A stretch of 64,000 bases of DNA. It comes from Christensenellaceae bacterium (GTDB lineage Bacteria; Bacillota; Clostridia; Christensenellales; CAG-138). The notes below the pieces were generated by a model. The model made no database searches and was not told where the DNA came from. It worked only from the letters and a program-made list of their open reading frames with translations. Shown here one piece after another: positions 28,401 to 33,234 of the stretch (position 1 is its first letter; every line of letters begins with the position of its first letter). The position numbers were made by a program, and so were the translations under genes. Location of the stretch: positions 124,001 to 188,000 of the forward strand of contig JAISKB010000004.1 of the NCBI GenBank assembly GCA_031261085.1. Direction: 5' to 3'.

Positions 28401-29757
28401 CGCCCGCGCCCGCTTTATAGCCGCTTAAAACATCGTGTATATGCATGCTTTGTACATACTCACGGCCTGTGTTCACGTTTTCGTTGTCGCCGCTCGTATT
28501 CACCTTGATGGTATAGGTTTGCGTAAGGGTTTCGTGAGCCCCACCGTCTATCTCACCGGCTACCACCGTATACTCCCGCGCGGCCGCCGTGGTGAATTCG
28601 CTGCCCGGTGCGGCAGTCTTTTCAACAGACCAAACTTCATCGGTCTGGCCAAAAAGGGTATAGCTGCTGGTGGCTGCCGCCGTATTGCCACCGTTCGCTT
28701 CCGGCTTTTGCTCCCAACCAATAATTGCATTCCCTTCATCGAGCACCGGCTGCGCATCCAAAATATAGCCGGTTATGGATATGGTAGAATCGTTGGGCGT
28801 AACGCCGTTATCAAAATAATAATTGAGCGCAAAGGTGCCAAACAGCGGGTCCTCATGCTCGGGGTTCGGCAGGGTATACACCATGCAGGGGCCCACTATT
28901 GCCTCCCCATTATAGGTAAAGGAGTACGCGGGAACATATTCGAGGGTCGCGCCCGCAATCTCGCTCCCATGAATTACTGGATCGCAATGCGCAAACGCAG
29001 CCGTCGGCACGGGTATCGCGACAATCACGCTCTCGCCGCCGTGGCCTACTACGACCATATCAAACTCGATACCGTTCGCGGCGCCTGTCTTCACTTCGAT
29101 GCTGACGCCATCATCCTCCGGCGTTGCGGTCGTTGGCGAAATGGCCAATGTGAGCGGGGCCGTTTGGGAGCTCCTCAGCTTCGCCCACTTAATGACCGCG
29201 CCCTCGTAGCTTACCTGCAGCAGGTCGGGGATAGCGCGAACGCCCGCAATATCTCCCGCCGGTACCGTAATTATATATTCTTGGGTGAAGCCATTCCCCG
29301 CCGCCATGGAGGCGGGCAGGGTAATTGTTGGGCTAACCAAGGACGGGTAGCCAGTGAACACCAGCTCTGCCGTGAGGCCATCGTAGGTATCCTCTTCTGT
29401 AACGGTGCCAACGGCCACGGCATTGATGGTAACCCTCACAGTCAGGTCTTCCCCAATGTAGCTTACCTCTTCCAATAATATCTCGAGATCCAACTGGCCT
29501 GGATCAAAGGGTGAAATAGCGGAAAGGGCCATAAAGCCTCCGCCTTCGCCTTCACCTTCACCCGCGCCTTCGCCCGCACCTTCGGACGGCGGCGGCGTGC
29601 CGGTATCTTCGCTGGTGTTGACGGGCGTGCCCTCATCGCCGGCTTCCGCAAACGCGATGCCCAGGTCGCTCAGCGTGCTGACCATCATCAGCACAACCAG
29701 CAACAACGATAGGAATGAACGCCAACCTCTTTTTTTGCTTCCCTGATGCTTATTCAC
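13477..29757 (-). CDS. Giant LPxTG surface protein 1 with 11 SdrD-B-like domains
   Basis: About 5,426 aa in one open frame. GTG at 29757 is preferred: GGAGG lies 8 bases upstream, and the ORF-track ATG overlaps that SD. Order: signal peptide (SFLSLLLVVLMMVSTL, cut near AFA/EA), Gly/Glu-rich linker, unique N-terminal beta region, about 15 SpaA/Cna-B-like beta domains (pattern FxLYK...GxYxLxE, residues ~580-2950), two DUF11-like domains (~3230-3640), 11 SdrD-B-like domains (first ISGYAWEDN at ~3645, last IGNYVWLDVDNNG at ~5100), an InlB/Listeria-Bacteroides-repeat-like domain (NAWYYL region), then LPPKTG, a hydrophobic segment and RRKKNQA. It is probably anchored to peptidoglycan by a sortase not present in this window. 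SpaA-type domains often form internal isopeptide bonds. Likely adhesin or stalk; the ligand is unknown. Confidence 0.93.
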   Translation of the reverse strand: MNKHQGSKKRGWRSFLSLLLVVLMMVSTLSDLGIAFAEAGDEGTPVNTSEDTGTPPPSEGAGEGAGEGEGEGGGFMALSAISPFDPGQLDLEILLEEVSYIGEDLTVRVTINAVAVGTVTEEDTYDGLTAELVFTGYPSLVSPTITLPASMAAGNGFTQEYIITVPAGDIAGVRAIPDLLQVSYEGAVIKWAKLRSSQTAPLTLAISPTTATPEDDGVSIEVKTGAANGIEFDMVVVGHGGESVIVAIPVPTAAFAHCDPVIHGSEIAGATLEYVPAYSFTYNGEAIVGPCMVYTLPNPEHEDPLFGTFALNYYFDNGVTPNDSTISITGYILDAQPVLDEGNAIIGWEQKPEANGGNTAAATSSYTLFGQTDEVWSVEKTAAPGSEFTTAAAREYTVVAGEIDGGAHETLTQTYTIKVNTSGDNENVNTGREYVQSMHIHDVLSGYKAGAGVPTSIVVKQGGVALPIDDPDNPNDNNLVIAPINATSTGIDFDVTINPNTPTNDLTFTVEVTYDKLAYTTPWTPGIVPLETMLTHITNTAQAAVIKVITPLVSTYTNTGSAPAAIGYYQDNPHQPKLTVNKLIEISGPPQKYTSALDIIYGDLMHGAGGTIQFILQPTDTNGVSTGAPQTEDLAFYSVPAPAGSKVEFANLAPGTYKLTETGYITSNYAGMPAKQIVVSDPDVNGSSTVQVGNWGPNAAPANALSPVIGDPVIEAVNTSIGLGDVSIQLMRQHQWVADAITYGPYNDVGLTVTLTKDGTAETHTITNINPTGDGWFNFKSLPSGLYNVSILVGADPVPNTLTALPLEKLGPALDPTNDAAEIAEIALGQVRVSTSADNRYVKNYNRNTGSFLLGKQFLKPDGTADNVGSFYVEFEVSGKTDPLFTPQTIRVPYAGTATDSATAEVVQYAFPAGEYYIKETALYITNGTNAARYTPLGAATNVQVTVQASLYGAAPININGASNIDETSSKIINRSVYGELAIHGYNYAGANLGGSYRIERLTSDGSAVDTAFTALGDVWTNGATTVTVPAGGVLKKLLPAGKYRVTALPGTGYTVVASAGTDVTVAEGTASADASTADGTLHTVALNASVQTAAFMQAVMPTLTTIKRPAADTTKTISGGTYALYKKNGGNWELVVDGTTPKTTTAAAITGVIQFANMPIGEYAVVEVVTPAGGYTLPPYSAAFIANDTLATNTVPFYNETVSVASATGVPTAEVTADDYAATGTPTPTVQFGDGSLLNVRPLTISIRTQKSADSAAVIGPWVYKIYEGATLKGTATATDATPTGATYITFKDETDPAVDLVLQPGHTYTITQTSANPLYLKRGETPFAMIQLNAAGAIVGLTGETTAGKDIFNWEDAELRYSQDGYTIDTAGNKNELQITAANHLKPSLTFQKLGETNTMEPYPTPESTSTRRKRDPLPGALFQLYYEVGSVRHYAMWDEDGRMLGTFTTDEVTFAEDGDGIILTDGAPTAGGSPAALSTLITANNNGNLLLNSIIPPDAIGGIGSKYKLSEVWAPHVIGSEDEEYTFIKTRDIMFDIGANGYADSIWIGSYQVGTNPNDNANPYELVNELDPYFVNLNKWLVHNSSSGLILSGYINDVNEAPHTISREPGGAGYSPVNNDPNYVIDPKNAEDPFQIKFEIWKLKDTGVGAGLTDQDKINTAVENALFSFGSLDNHTAASDAHALYANQPHLVSTAAALNGYEHKDKQGRLVDHWDVNWLGTVAKKMDDLTTGGGADGDPGAYSRQLPAGRYILVESSVWGLASMDAGFATHAPATNAYADGNPLYNPNDFKAEMSTGWNATGVAPSKQVLYFELNDENDDIWPDDETGSKFLRMDVGNYDNGASGGIIGWAARVHASKYGYEIQPNGDTITKGPLTGVAFGVYYGYVNGEGKYQTLGGEQETVTSRSIAYAEVEGGRRINHLGDFVTEYYSFPAYNGVNGGTGAGVVPWEWWNIASDDGTGAAAWEDGAGFTGLKYLENNDGAGMIAHINEAYDGGSIDRVIDFNAQDVIDGVKAAFPTDLAAASDEDCMRAAMSFHLVLIEKGPLPPSYVATNSVIAAMNPPSYCINVLGNFEANAVTGLIAQVQTTNIDHRGVNSLLGPLRNYTGEGKLNVEKFPTGGPSATLNQLTGIQFELYKAPWKKTGPTTGNYDPDETTWELVKGIRHDNSEGSLEAKTDYVVAGDNDNDPEANGDGSTYRDLNTYTQLLPGYYFLKEIPGQSDLDEYNDFGTYTAKVFDGTPANPATGTTFINGLIGPIILPSDGATIIDVDVYDVPMAKLYVRSWWGNAYSADTTLTATYQLKLKDPVLDTFVAYPASGSPITVTASNSGVFDHLVDGDYELTETTISGAATATYRTNTAVITFTVANGIVVLSPQIKVDGASIYTSAPAATNDAVFIANHDVFRDGNTPAWPITVNHPVRGALTIKKGFIDELGVKHSAAATAPNNATSPNLTEAKFAIEKYDDIGDTWAPIAGSPFTWATADWTNGITQLLDAGLYRVTETSVTNNANYSKDTTPVYVTIGNSRVVYLANATAARGTEANPLKVGDVLSGSDAANVDRKFYNNDVRGVLKIHKLLGSEDVPANRLSGAEFDIYSSETGGTEDFVVKANSSYWNAASDKLEHAITLSAGTYWVEETVPPTNYALRTGRFPITVLAATVPTNGTGGNNGVNTLVVQDAVLASFKVVATTTYPAIQDPDNPLNTIVPAEKGKVFGLPLYLYQKTGTSTWTLQQTVSTAIGTGLATFINLGEGTYAVVEGNPMPSTHAWLDVNTHFATAVSGEPILPATTLSSQPSNVVITAAYVDGALVFTPAGQDTLGTDTDSGWEIDHTIDLTMPGGDGTWKPADNLKTLTINHEFSGVRFAAHKQDFDTATTAVKDAVFALYESTDGKTALENAQAGNETPGVTTGFIETATTNTAGNAVFTPIKFASPGAYTYYIKEISAPGYVINEYFDTRLKPVVGGQTNGIGDTPLAIFRDKKLAPLADFNISKTATTLPATIPALRSSGFDATYTIAVAPPDEKGTDDLPLGTGNKLPLSNYQVVDGGFVFKGKNALNATITVPTPDPTYAITKVRVLPSAAFALATDNIKGFVWARVSSTNGLTGVDAVAWQGEWKQLDDTAEWTLPTTGLNPANQTITVDYNTTKPTTAELAEQYPQFQVGAEFVPGDIELDVTFDSFTPALDATQPEVDTIWNGAVVSGSYGGIVKTGSDDETVTVPVPERPTVTLTKAMTIPANGEVTNGGTAVFQLTLKNTSAAGGPNLVHPILIDYMEPNVMALDTTNVGAPDGYLVTGKLEDGNTRLPNMTDMSAAQLDDNVWMWSFPNDTLEPGETLIINVYIKLATFIDGLTTYNEAYATSGAALVPTIAYPTGASFKAGALDRDIIFNGTTNVGAQGDYDKLIGISAPLGLRGLFVRSEDSGIPVKVAGAPRVQKLIQIEHTHESPHTFSAWVNSTTPQEVHPGDIIHYQLRLLNALDTAAIPVFRFVDQLPNIGDGRSTEWNAALRSAMTPLTIGQANVSVSGLSTPPDVTVYSSTLTGAAAALSAAENGLSTAGISATANIVALEFKAAGTSSTYSLPGHTILTVDYAWELPAATNAAWAGLLTDNALKVANNTFWARFTYAGQPTSAESTRVAARLVAPPVAISGYAWEDNYTVDGTWDDSLPASEPGVVGVTATLYKRTVSTDPGAYVDATTTGTGGYYEFTNLESSYGSDVQYLVKFTNPAAATYNFTKANQGAEATDSDAETFSSGYADGSTAWFSADEDQTYVNAGLYEVSTLTGTAWRDTNDDGTKAGTETGTVANIKVTLKKGGVNYADANNIPNPYVYETYTDASGNYSFGRLPKGIDYTVVFDKSTIAASPTETYLWAKVLNATNPAAAANDSDAVFTGTDRVQATATSAAVTVPYGGNAKADPGIYPLSNFIEGYVWEDANLNGQQGLVSDTPSEPAITGVTVKLYRRDVADTTNDIGTLVASTTTSTTTGSDGIYRFTETNELSTVTGLDFSGIYGYRVVFTNPSHATSIAQQYAFTTANTGADATDSDAVKPADAVPSTTDGFGVVGKTAWATTSVNTSNIDCGFYKLGSIQGLAWLDAAPADGIRDNPSSEPRQADVDVTLYKADGTTQVGTSTTADVTGAYTFSRLEPNASYVVKFDKGDVSADSATHTYEWTTTGQGTDATNSDASYTNSTDAEARTGLIALGYGATDAHKTNWDAGIKKLPNYIAGVVWEDVNADGIQSSETTGIATTVKLYKYVDGTIQNSGNPIATISSETDGSYRFDSDKASTFAGGYTDGIEVGSGITYKVEFVNPNSNRYNFSKRPTTGTDGGTWTDVTNRTVTGAAQTAGDTGTFTLAAPGDAHVNAGLYRFVTINGKVWMDRNSDNGLMAGEDGVTGVVVTLYTSAGNRVNDYYTGAAAFTATTSADGLYEFRNVPFAGSPVYEVRFNKENVRSNIETYSWTELTGDSDATSFTTNAAGDNAKTTTFTPAYPVGPTYENTTTKNAGIKPVANYIAGAVWEDEDADGIQSSETTGIATTVKLYKYVNGTIENGGAPIATVTSTGGIYTIAKGSGAAFASGYTDIEVSSTGRTITYKVEFTNPDGTLYNFSKLSVAASNTTTDVTSTTKAADNVTQLSGSTDTFTVPATGGEAHVNAGLYKFVTIKGYVWRDVNHDGIQGGTGEVGITGVTVGLYTATGGTGGTLVQNYTTNANFTTTTVNGVYEFRDVPFAAGTAYEVRFNKAGLTSNIETYEWTLLHATEPLPAVPDPDKDSDAEFTLATATDSHTASVTPAYSTTTKLDAGIYPLPNYIAGVVWEDVNADGIQDVSETTGIAATVKLYMYVNGTIENGGAPIATIISSTTDGTYTIANGSGATFASGYTDIEVSSPGRTITYKVEFTNPNGNQYNFSKLPAGTNDTYTDVANRTVTGAAQTAGDTGTFTVTAPGDAHVNAGLYKFVTIKGKVWLDRNSDDGQMLGEDGQAGVVVTLYTSAGDRVNDYYTGAAAYTATTGADGLYEFRNVPFAGNPVYEVRFNKTNVRDNFETYSWTDPAGDSDATIFTPDETVDDAKTTTIAYTTAPYTTTTTKNAGIKPVANSIGNYVWLDVDNNGIQDAGETGISGVTVRLYSDVDLRVPAGGGTGLRASVGASPAVKLLGKRGPIQATPLAFDPAEGFLIATTETNGTGYFRFASGNASDPTNPTGTKYRLDSRANVHYWLVFENPEPEKYIYTEAKAAGSTAVNDSDVIEFIDAPGHPNDLWYSEGATEQFQLTGSHTDGMDCGFYELPEHTAIFDPRNDGQSWNVTGPGTGWVLNGGKWEIIVREGRHVPIPLPYPKRSGYRFNAWYYLKASNTLDASATDHAWNFDSERMPARDVYLDAKWERRRDDTDDPTPIIPIPGLPPKTGDAVTAPWATLIIAMAIAGWVSVSRRKKNQA
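13921..18835 (-). repeat. Array of 11 SdrD-B-like domains within giant gene 1
   Basis: Successive domains begin with a xGxxW(E/R/L/M)D motif and a calcium-loop-like D-x-N/D-x-D-G-x-Q stretch, and end (N/D)AGLYx or DCGFYx. Domain openings in order: ISGYAWED, LTGTAWRD, IEGYVWED, IQGLAWLD, IAGVVWED, INGKVWMD, IAGAVWED, IKGYVWRD, IAGVVWED, IKGKVWLD, IGNYVWLD. Giant protein 2 keeps only counterparts of the first two and the last. Confidence 0.85.
14490..17106 (-). repeat. Tandem triplication of a two-domain module (period about 861-888 bp)
   Basis: The DNA motif CCCGCTATGTAGTTGG recurs at 15341, 16229 and 17090, giving periods of 888 and 861 bases. Each unit encodes one IAGxVWED domain followed by one I(N/K)GxVWxD domain. 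Units at the two ends share long nearly identical stretches (for example GTCTGCGCTGCGCCAGTCAC near 14982 and 16735), pointing to recent duplication. Confidence 0.85.
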
Positions 29758-29816
29758 AATAATACCCTCCATACCGTAAAGTAAAATTAATATTTATCTT
29801 GTAAGTCCGTGTAACG

Positions 29817-29832
29817 CGGGCCGCGCGGCCCG
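29817..29832 (-). other. 16-bp GC palindrome in giant gene 1 leader
   Basis: CGGGCCGCGCGGCCCG is a perfect palindrome in an AT-rich leader about 60 bases before the start codon. It is not followed by a T run. Possible RNA stem or operator. Confidence 0.4.
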
Positions 29833-29894
29833 TTCTACCGGTTTATACCTTTGATTACGATGTCATTTTTTGGTAACCCCATTTTGCGCATTTA

Positions 29895-29929
29895 GTCCAA
29901 AGCATCGGAAACACTCCGTTGCTTCGGAC
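29895..29929 (-). other. Leader hairpin flanked by direct repeats
   Basis: GTCCAAAGCATCGGA pairs with TCCGTTGCTTCGGAC with two mismatches around a short loop. On both sides lies the same nonamer GCGCATTTA (29886-29894 region and 29941-29949 region). It falls in the untranslated leader of giant gene 1. Confidence 0.5.
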
Positions 29930-30182
29930 AACTTCCGTTGGCGCATTTACTACAAATCACAATACATTTATAACAAACATGCCCCACTCGAAGTAAAATT
30001 CAAGTATAATCTCAGATAATAAGTGAATATTTTGCTTATACCTTGTGCCGGCACCTCTTACCTTAAAGGGGTTTGCAGGGTTAATGGTAGCGCCTTTAAG
30101 ATGGAGATTGTGTCCTTTCTTATCGTATTAGTGACCAATTCCGTTTCAAAAGTGTAGTTTTGTTTTTTAAGGTATACTTCTG

Positions 30183-30207
30183 TTATAACAATTTATAACT
30201 TTATAAC
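30183..30207 (-). promoter_or_regulatory. Three GTTATAA heptamers at the transcript start
   Basis: Plus-strand TTATAAC occurs at 30183-30189, 30193-30199 and 30201-30207, directly downstream of the -10 and covering about +1 to +26. Tandem sites at the start of transcription suggest a repressor operator. Confidence 0.45.
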
Positions 30208-30214
30208 TGGTCGA

Positions 30215-30243
30215 ATTATACTACACTTACATTAAACTGTAAA
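30215..30243 (-). promoter_or_regulatory. Strong promoter of giant gene 1
   Basis: The minus strand reads TTTACA, 17 bases, TATAAT. Transcription would start near 30208, leaving an untranslated leader of about 450 bases before the GTG start. Confidence 0.75.
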
Positions 30244-30797
30244 CTGTTTTTTTATTTTATATTACATGTAATTCGCATTTACCATAAACGCAAAGTGTAG
30301 TGTTTTTTCAACGACATGGCAATTCGCTCCCTGGGCGGCAACAATTTTGCGGCACTTATTATTCAATTTTTTGTATTTCTATTGTTTTTGCTTCTATTTC
30401 CGCATGCCGTACCCGCGGTTTTCGCTTGCCGAAAAAACCAAGGAATAATTGAGTTTTTCTCTTTTCTCTCAACGGGTATATGATTCTTGGAATTTCCTCC
30501 TCCACCCTGCCGCATATTTATAGATTTTTTGGCCTTCCAAAAAAACACTTTCGGATAAAAAATCACCACCGCCATTTCCTCAATTCCAGGGCTCCGAATC
30601 GTAAAAATTTCAAAATTGCATTTTTTGTCTGATTTTGATTTTTGTTTTCTTTTTCGTATTGTATGTATTTTTTCCAACATATATTTGCTTTTTTGTCAAT
30701 GTATTGCGCTTTTATTGTAAATACGCAAAAGGCGATTTGAGCTATCCAGTCATACGGGTAAGCGCGGCCAATTGCGCGGGCAAACCGCCGCAAACGC

Positions 30798-30821
30798 AAA
30801 AAAGTGGCAAAGCCACTTTTT
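30798..30821. terminator. Bidirectional terminator hairpin
   Basis: AAAAAGTGGC, loop AAA, GCCACTTTTT. The stem is perfect with A/T runs on both sides. It ends the aldo/keto reductase transcript on the minus strand and could also insulate the giant gene. Confidence 0.8.
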
Positions 30822-30885
30822 ACCGCGCCGCGCTATGCAGTTAAACCCGGCGGCCATCCGCCGTTACATGAATATGGCTGCCGCT

Positions 30886-31806
30886 TTAGGGCAATACATT
30901 CCCCGCCGCCAAATAGATCGCGTACCATTCCTCCCGCGTCAGGCGAAGCTCCGTCGCCTTGGCGCAATCCCGAAGGCGGGCCGTGTTCATGGTGCCGGTA
31001 ACGGGCTGCAGGTTGGCGGGGTGCCGCAGCAGCCACGCCAGGGCGATGGTGGTGTTAGGTACCCCATAGTCCGCGGCAAGCGCATCTATCTTCGCGTTGA
31101 GCCGCGGGTACTTGGGGCTGCCCAAAAACACGCCTTCAAAGAAGCCATATTGAAAAGGCGACCAGGGCTGTATCGTAATATCCTGCAGGCGGCAAAAATC
31201 CAGCACGGAGCCATCGCGGTTTATGGCGGCGTCGTCCGCCATATTCACATGCAAGCCCTGCGATATCATATTGGCGTTGGTGATGCTAAGCTGCAGCTGG
31301 TTGGCCACGATGGGCTGCTTTACGAATTTTTGCAGCAGCTGCATCTGCATGGGGTTTTGGTTAGAAACCCCAAAGTGGCGCACCTTGCCGCTATGCTGCA
31401 GCGCGTCAAACGCCTCGGCCACTTCCTCCGGCTCCACCAGCAGGTCGGGCCGGTGCAGCAGCAGCACATCCAAATAATCGGTCTTAAGCCGCCGCAGGCT
31501 CCCCTCCACCGCGCGCAAAATGTGCTCCTTCGAAAAATCGAACGCGACCTCCCTGCGTATGCCGCATTTGGATTGCAGTATCACCCGCTCGCGCACGGCG
31601 GGCGTCATCCCAATGGCCTCGGCAAACAGCTCCTCACACGCGCCGTCGCCATACACGTCCGCATGGTCAAAAAAGTTGGTTCCCAGCTCCAGCGCGGTTT
31701 GCACAAAGCGCGCCGCCTCCGCTTTGCTCAGCCCGCCTATACGCATACAGCCCACCGCCATCGGCGGTACCTGCAGGCCGGATTTCCCTAAAGCAATTTT
31801 ACGCAT
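30886..31806 (-). CDS. Aldo/keto reductase (YdhF/COG4989-like)
   Basis: 306-aa NAD(P)H-dependent aldo/keto reductase. The catalytic tetrad is recognisable: Asp and Tyr in FFDHADVYGDG, Lys in LQSKCG and His in LLLHRPDLL. The HFGVSNQ motif and the C-terminal PVTGTMNTARL cofactor-binding region are typical. ATG at 31806 has SD GGGAGG. It is downstream of the iron alcohol dehydrogenase on the same strand with a 120-base gap, and both probably respond to the divergent MerR-family regulator. The likely role is reducing reactive aldehydes or ketones; the exact substrate cannot be read from sequence. A terminator follows at 30798-30821. Confidence 0.92.
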   Translation of the reverse strand: MRKIALGKSGLQVPPMAVGCMRIGGLSKAEAARFVQTALELGTNFFDHADVYGDGACEELFAEAIGMTPAVRERVILQSKCGIRREVAFDFSKEHILRAVEGSLRRLKTDYLDVLLLHRPDLLVEPEEVAEAFDALQHSGKVRHFGVSNQNPMQMQLLQKFVKQPIVANQLQLSITNANMISQGLHVNMADDAAINRDGSVLDFCRLQDITIQPWSPFQYGFFEGVFLGSPKYPRLNAKIDALAADYGVPNTTIALAWLLRHPANLQPVTGTMNTARLRDCAKATELRLTREEWYAIYLAAGNVLP

Positions 31807-31926
31807 ACGATTCGTCCCTCCCTATTGTTTTCGTGTTTTGCCCTCAAGCCTTACAGAGTTCTTTCTATAATATACAGCGTCTGCTGTTACATAGTCTTTC
31901 CTTAAACAATTGCTTTACAGGCGCCG

Positions 31927-33105
31927 TCACAGCGCCCGCTGGTAGATGGCCCATACATCCTGCCAATATAGCTTTTGCAAACCGCCCAGCGGCTGCTCCG
32001 CGCCAAACGCCGCGCAGGTCGCCCGTTTCGCCATCCATTCCAGCTTGCCATCATCTATACCCAGCCCGGTTAGCGTGCCGGGCAGGCCCAGCCCAGTGAA
32101 GAAGGCGCGCAGCCGCGCAATGCCCTCCCGCACCAGCGCCTCCGGTTCGCGATAGCTGCCGCGCACGCCCATCACGTTTACGGCGAACTGCACAAACATA
32201 TCGATATTGGTCTTATACACATATTCCATCCAGCTCGGGGTCAGCACGGCCAGGCCCGCGCCGTGCGCCACGTCATACAACGCGCTAAGCTCGTGCTCCA
32301 TGCCATGGCAGGCCCAATCCTGCTGCCGCCCCATGCCCACCAGACCGTTATGCGCCACGGTGCCGGCAAAGCCCACCTCGCACCAGGCATCATAATTGGA
32401 AGGGTCGGCATATACGATGGGCGCGCTTTTTATTATGGTGCGCAGCACCGTTTCGCATAGGCCATCCGTTAGGTCGGTATGCGCGGTGTTGGTAAAGTAG
32501 CGTTCAAACACATGGCTCATCATATCCGCCACGCCGTTGGCGATTTGCTCTTTGGGTAGCGTCATAAACAGCGCGGGGTTCACGATGCTCAGCAGCGGGC
32601 GCAGATGCGGGCTGCCATACCCCAGCTTGCGCCCCGTTTCCTCATTGGTCACCACGCTATCCCCGCTGCCCTCGCTGCCCGCCGCCGGTATGGTGAGTAT
32701 AACCGCCACCGGCAGCGCGCTTTCTATAGGCCGCTGCGTTTCGTACATATCCCAAACATCGCCGTCATAGCGGGCCCCCATGGCGATGGCCTTGCCCGAG
32801 TCGATAGCGCTGCCGCCGCCTACGGCGAGCACCAGATCCACGCCCTCTTTTTTGCACAGCGCGATGCCCTCGCGCACCAGCGCAAGGCGCGGGTTGGGCG
32901 CTACGCCGCCCAGCTCCACATATTCCAACCCGGCGCGCCGCAGCGAGGCCGTGACCGCATCGTATAAGCCGCTCTTTTTAATGCTGCCCCCGCCATAGTG
33001 CAAAAGCACCTTTTTAGCCCGCGGCTTAAGCAGCGCGCCCACCTTATCCTGCTCCCCTTTCCCAAACAGCACGCGGGTCGGCGCGTAAAAATCGAAATTG
33101 AGCAT
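31927..33105 (-). CDS. Iron-containing alcohol dehydrogenase (BdhA/YqhD-like)
   Basis: 392-aa group III alcohol dehydrogenase. The nucleotide-binding motif is AVGGGSAIDSGKAIA. The metal ligands are in VADMMSHVFERYF (Asp, His), GMEHELSALYD and DVAHGAGLAVL (two His). The N-terminus FYAPTRVLFGKG is typical of the BdhA/YqhD branch, which is usually NADPH-dependent and acts on butyraldehyde and other short or reactive aldehydes. Its promoter has a 19-base spacer with a dyad, the signature of MerR-controlled genes, and merR is transcribed divergently from the same 130-base interval. I infer an aldehyde-detoxification or solvent-forming unit together with the aldo/keto reductase. Confidence 0.94.
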   Translation of the reverse strand: MLNFDFYAPTRVLFGKGEQDKVGALLKPRAKKVLLHYGGGSIKKSGLYDAVTASLRRAGLEYVELGGVAPNPRLALVREGIALCKKEGVDLVLAVGGGSAIDSGKAIAMGARYDGDVWDMYETQRPIESALPVAVILTIPAAGSEGSGDSVVTNEETGRKLGYGSPHLRPLLSIVNPALFMTLPKEQIANGVADMMSHVFERYFTNTAHTDLTDGLCETVLRTIIKSAPIVYADPSNYDAWCEVGFAGTVAHNGLVGMGRQQDWACHGMEHELSALYDVAHGAGLAVLTPSWMEYVYKTNIDMFVQFAVNVMGVRGSYREPEALVREGIARLRAFFTGLGLPGTLTGLGIDDGKLEWMAKRATCAAFGAEQPLGGLQKLYWQDVWAIYQRAL

Positions 33106-33134
33106 ATCCCGTTCTCCTTTTTATGTGTTTTCGT

Positions 33135-33163
33135 TTGACAAAGCCCTGGCTTCCTTTTATACT
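33135..33163 (+). promoter_or_regulatory. Promoter of the merR gene
   Basis: TTGACA (33135-33140), 17 bases, TATACT (33158-33163): near consensus. Transcription starts near 33170, inside the divergent dehydrogenase promoter, so MerR bound there could also control its own gene. Confidence 0.8.
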
Positions 33164-33167
33164 TCTC

Positions 33168-33198
33168 ATCATAAAGCTTAACCTTAACTCTAAGTCAA
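33168..33198 (-). promoter_or_regulatory. MerR-type promoter of the dehydrogenase, 19-bp spacer
   Basis: The minus strand reads TTGACT (33198-33193), 19 bases, TATGAT (33173-33168). The spacer holds CTTAnnnTTAAnnnTAAG, a dyad like those bound by AdhR-type regulators. The overlong spacer is what MerR proteins untwist to activate. Confidence 0.8.
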
Positions 33199-33234
33199 GC
33201 GTTACTTTTGCAAAATAATGAGAGGGTTTTTGTG

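Larger units (their letters stand above)
30149..30301. promoter_or_regulatory. Three AAGTGTAGT repeats around the giant gene 1 promoter
   Basis: AAAGTGTAGT occurs at 30149-30158 and 30292-30301, and its inverted core ACTACACTT at 30220-30228 overlaps the -10. Spacings are about 71 and 72 bases, placing the copies symmetrically on either side of the promoter. Probable binding sites for one regulator. Confidence 0.55.
29758..30885. other. AT-rich intergenic region and leader of giant gene 1
   Basis: 1.1 kb, strikingly AT-rich compared with its surroundings. It holds the giant-gene promoter (30215-30243), short repeats around it, hairpins in the transcribed leader, and a terminator at 30798-30821. 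The stretch 30310-30790 shows only homopolymer-rich sequence. The minus-strand ORFs there (30363-30680, 30563-30799) have no SD and Lys/Asn-rich low-complexity products, so I do not call them genes. Confidence 0.7.

Noticed and set aside
13477-29757. Frameshift or fusion of several genes in the giant ORF
   Set aside because: The frame is continuous, domain order matches the independent paralogue, and no internal signal peptides, SD-start pairs or anchors were seen.
30363-30680. 105-aa minus-strand ORF in the AT-rich intergenic region
   Set aside because: No ribosome-binding site, Lys/Asn-rich low complexity, and homopolymer tracts throughout; more likely untranslated DNA.
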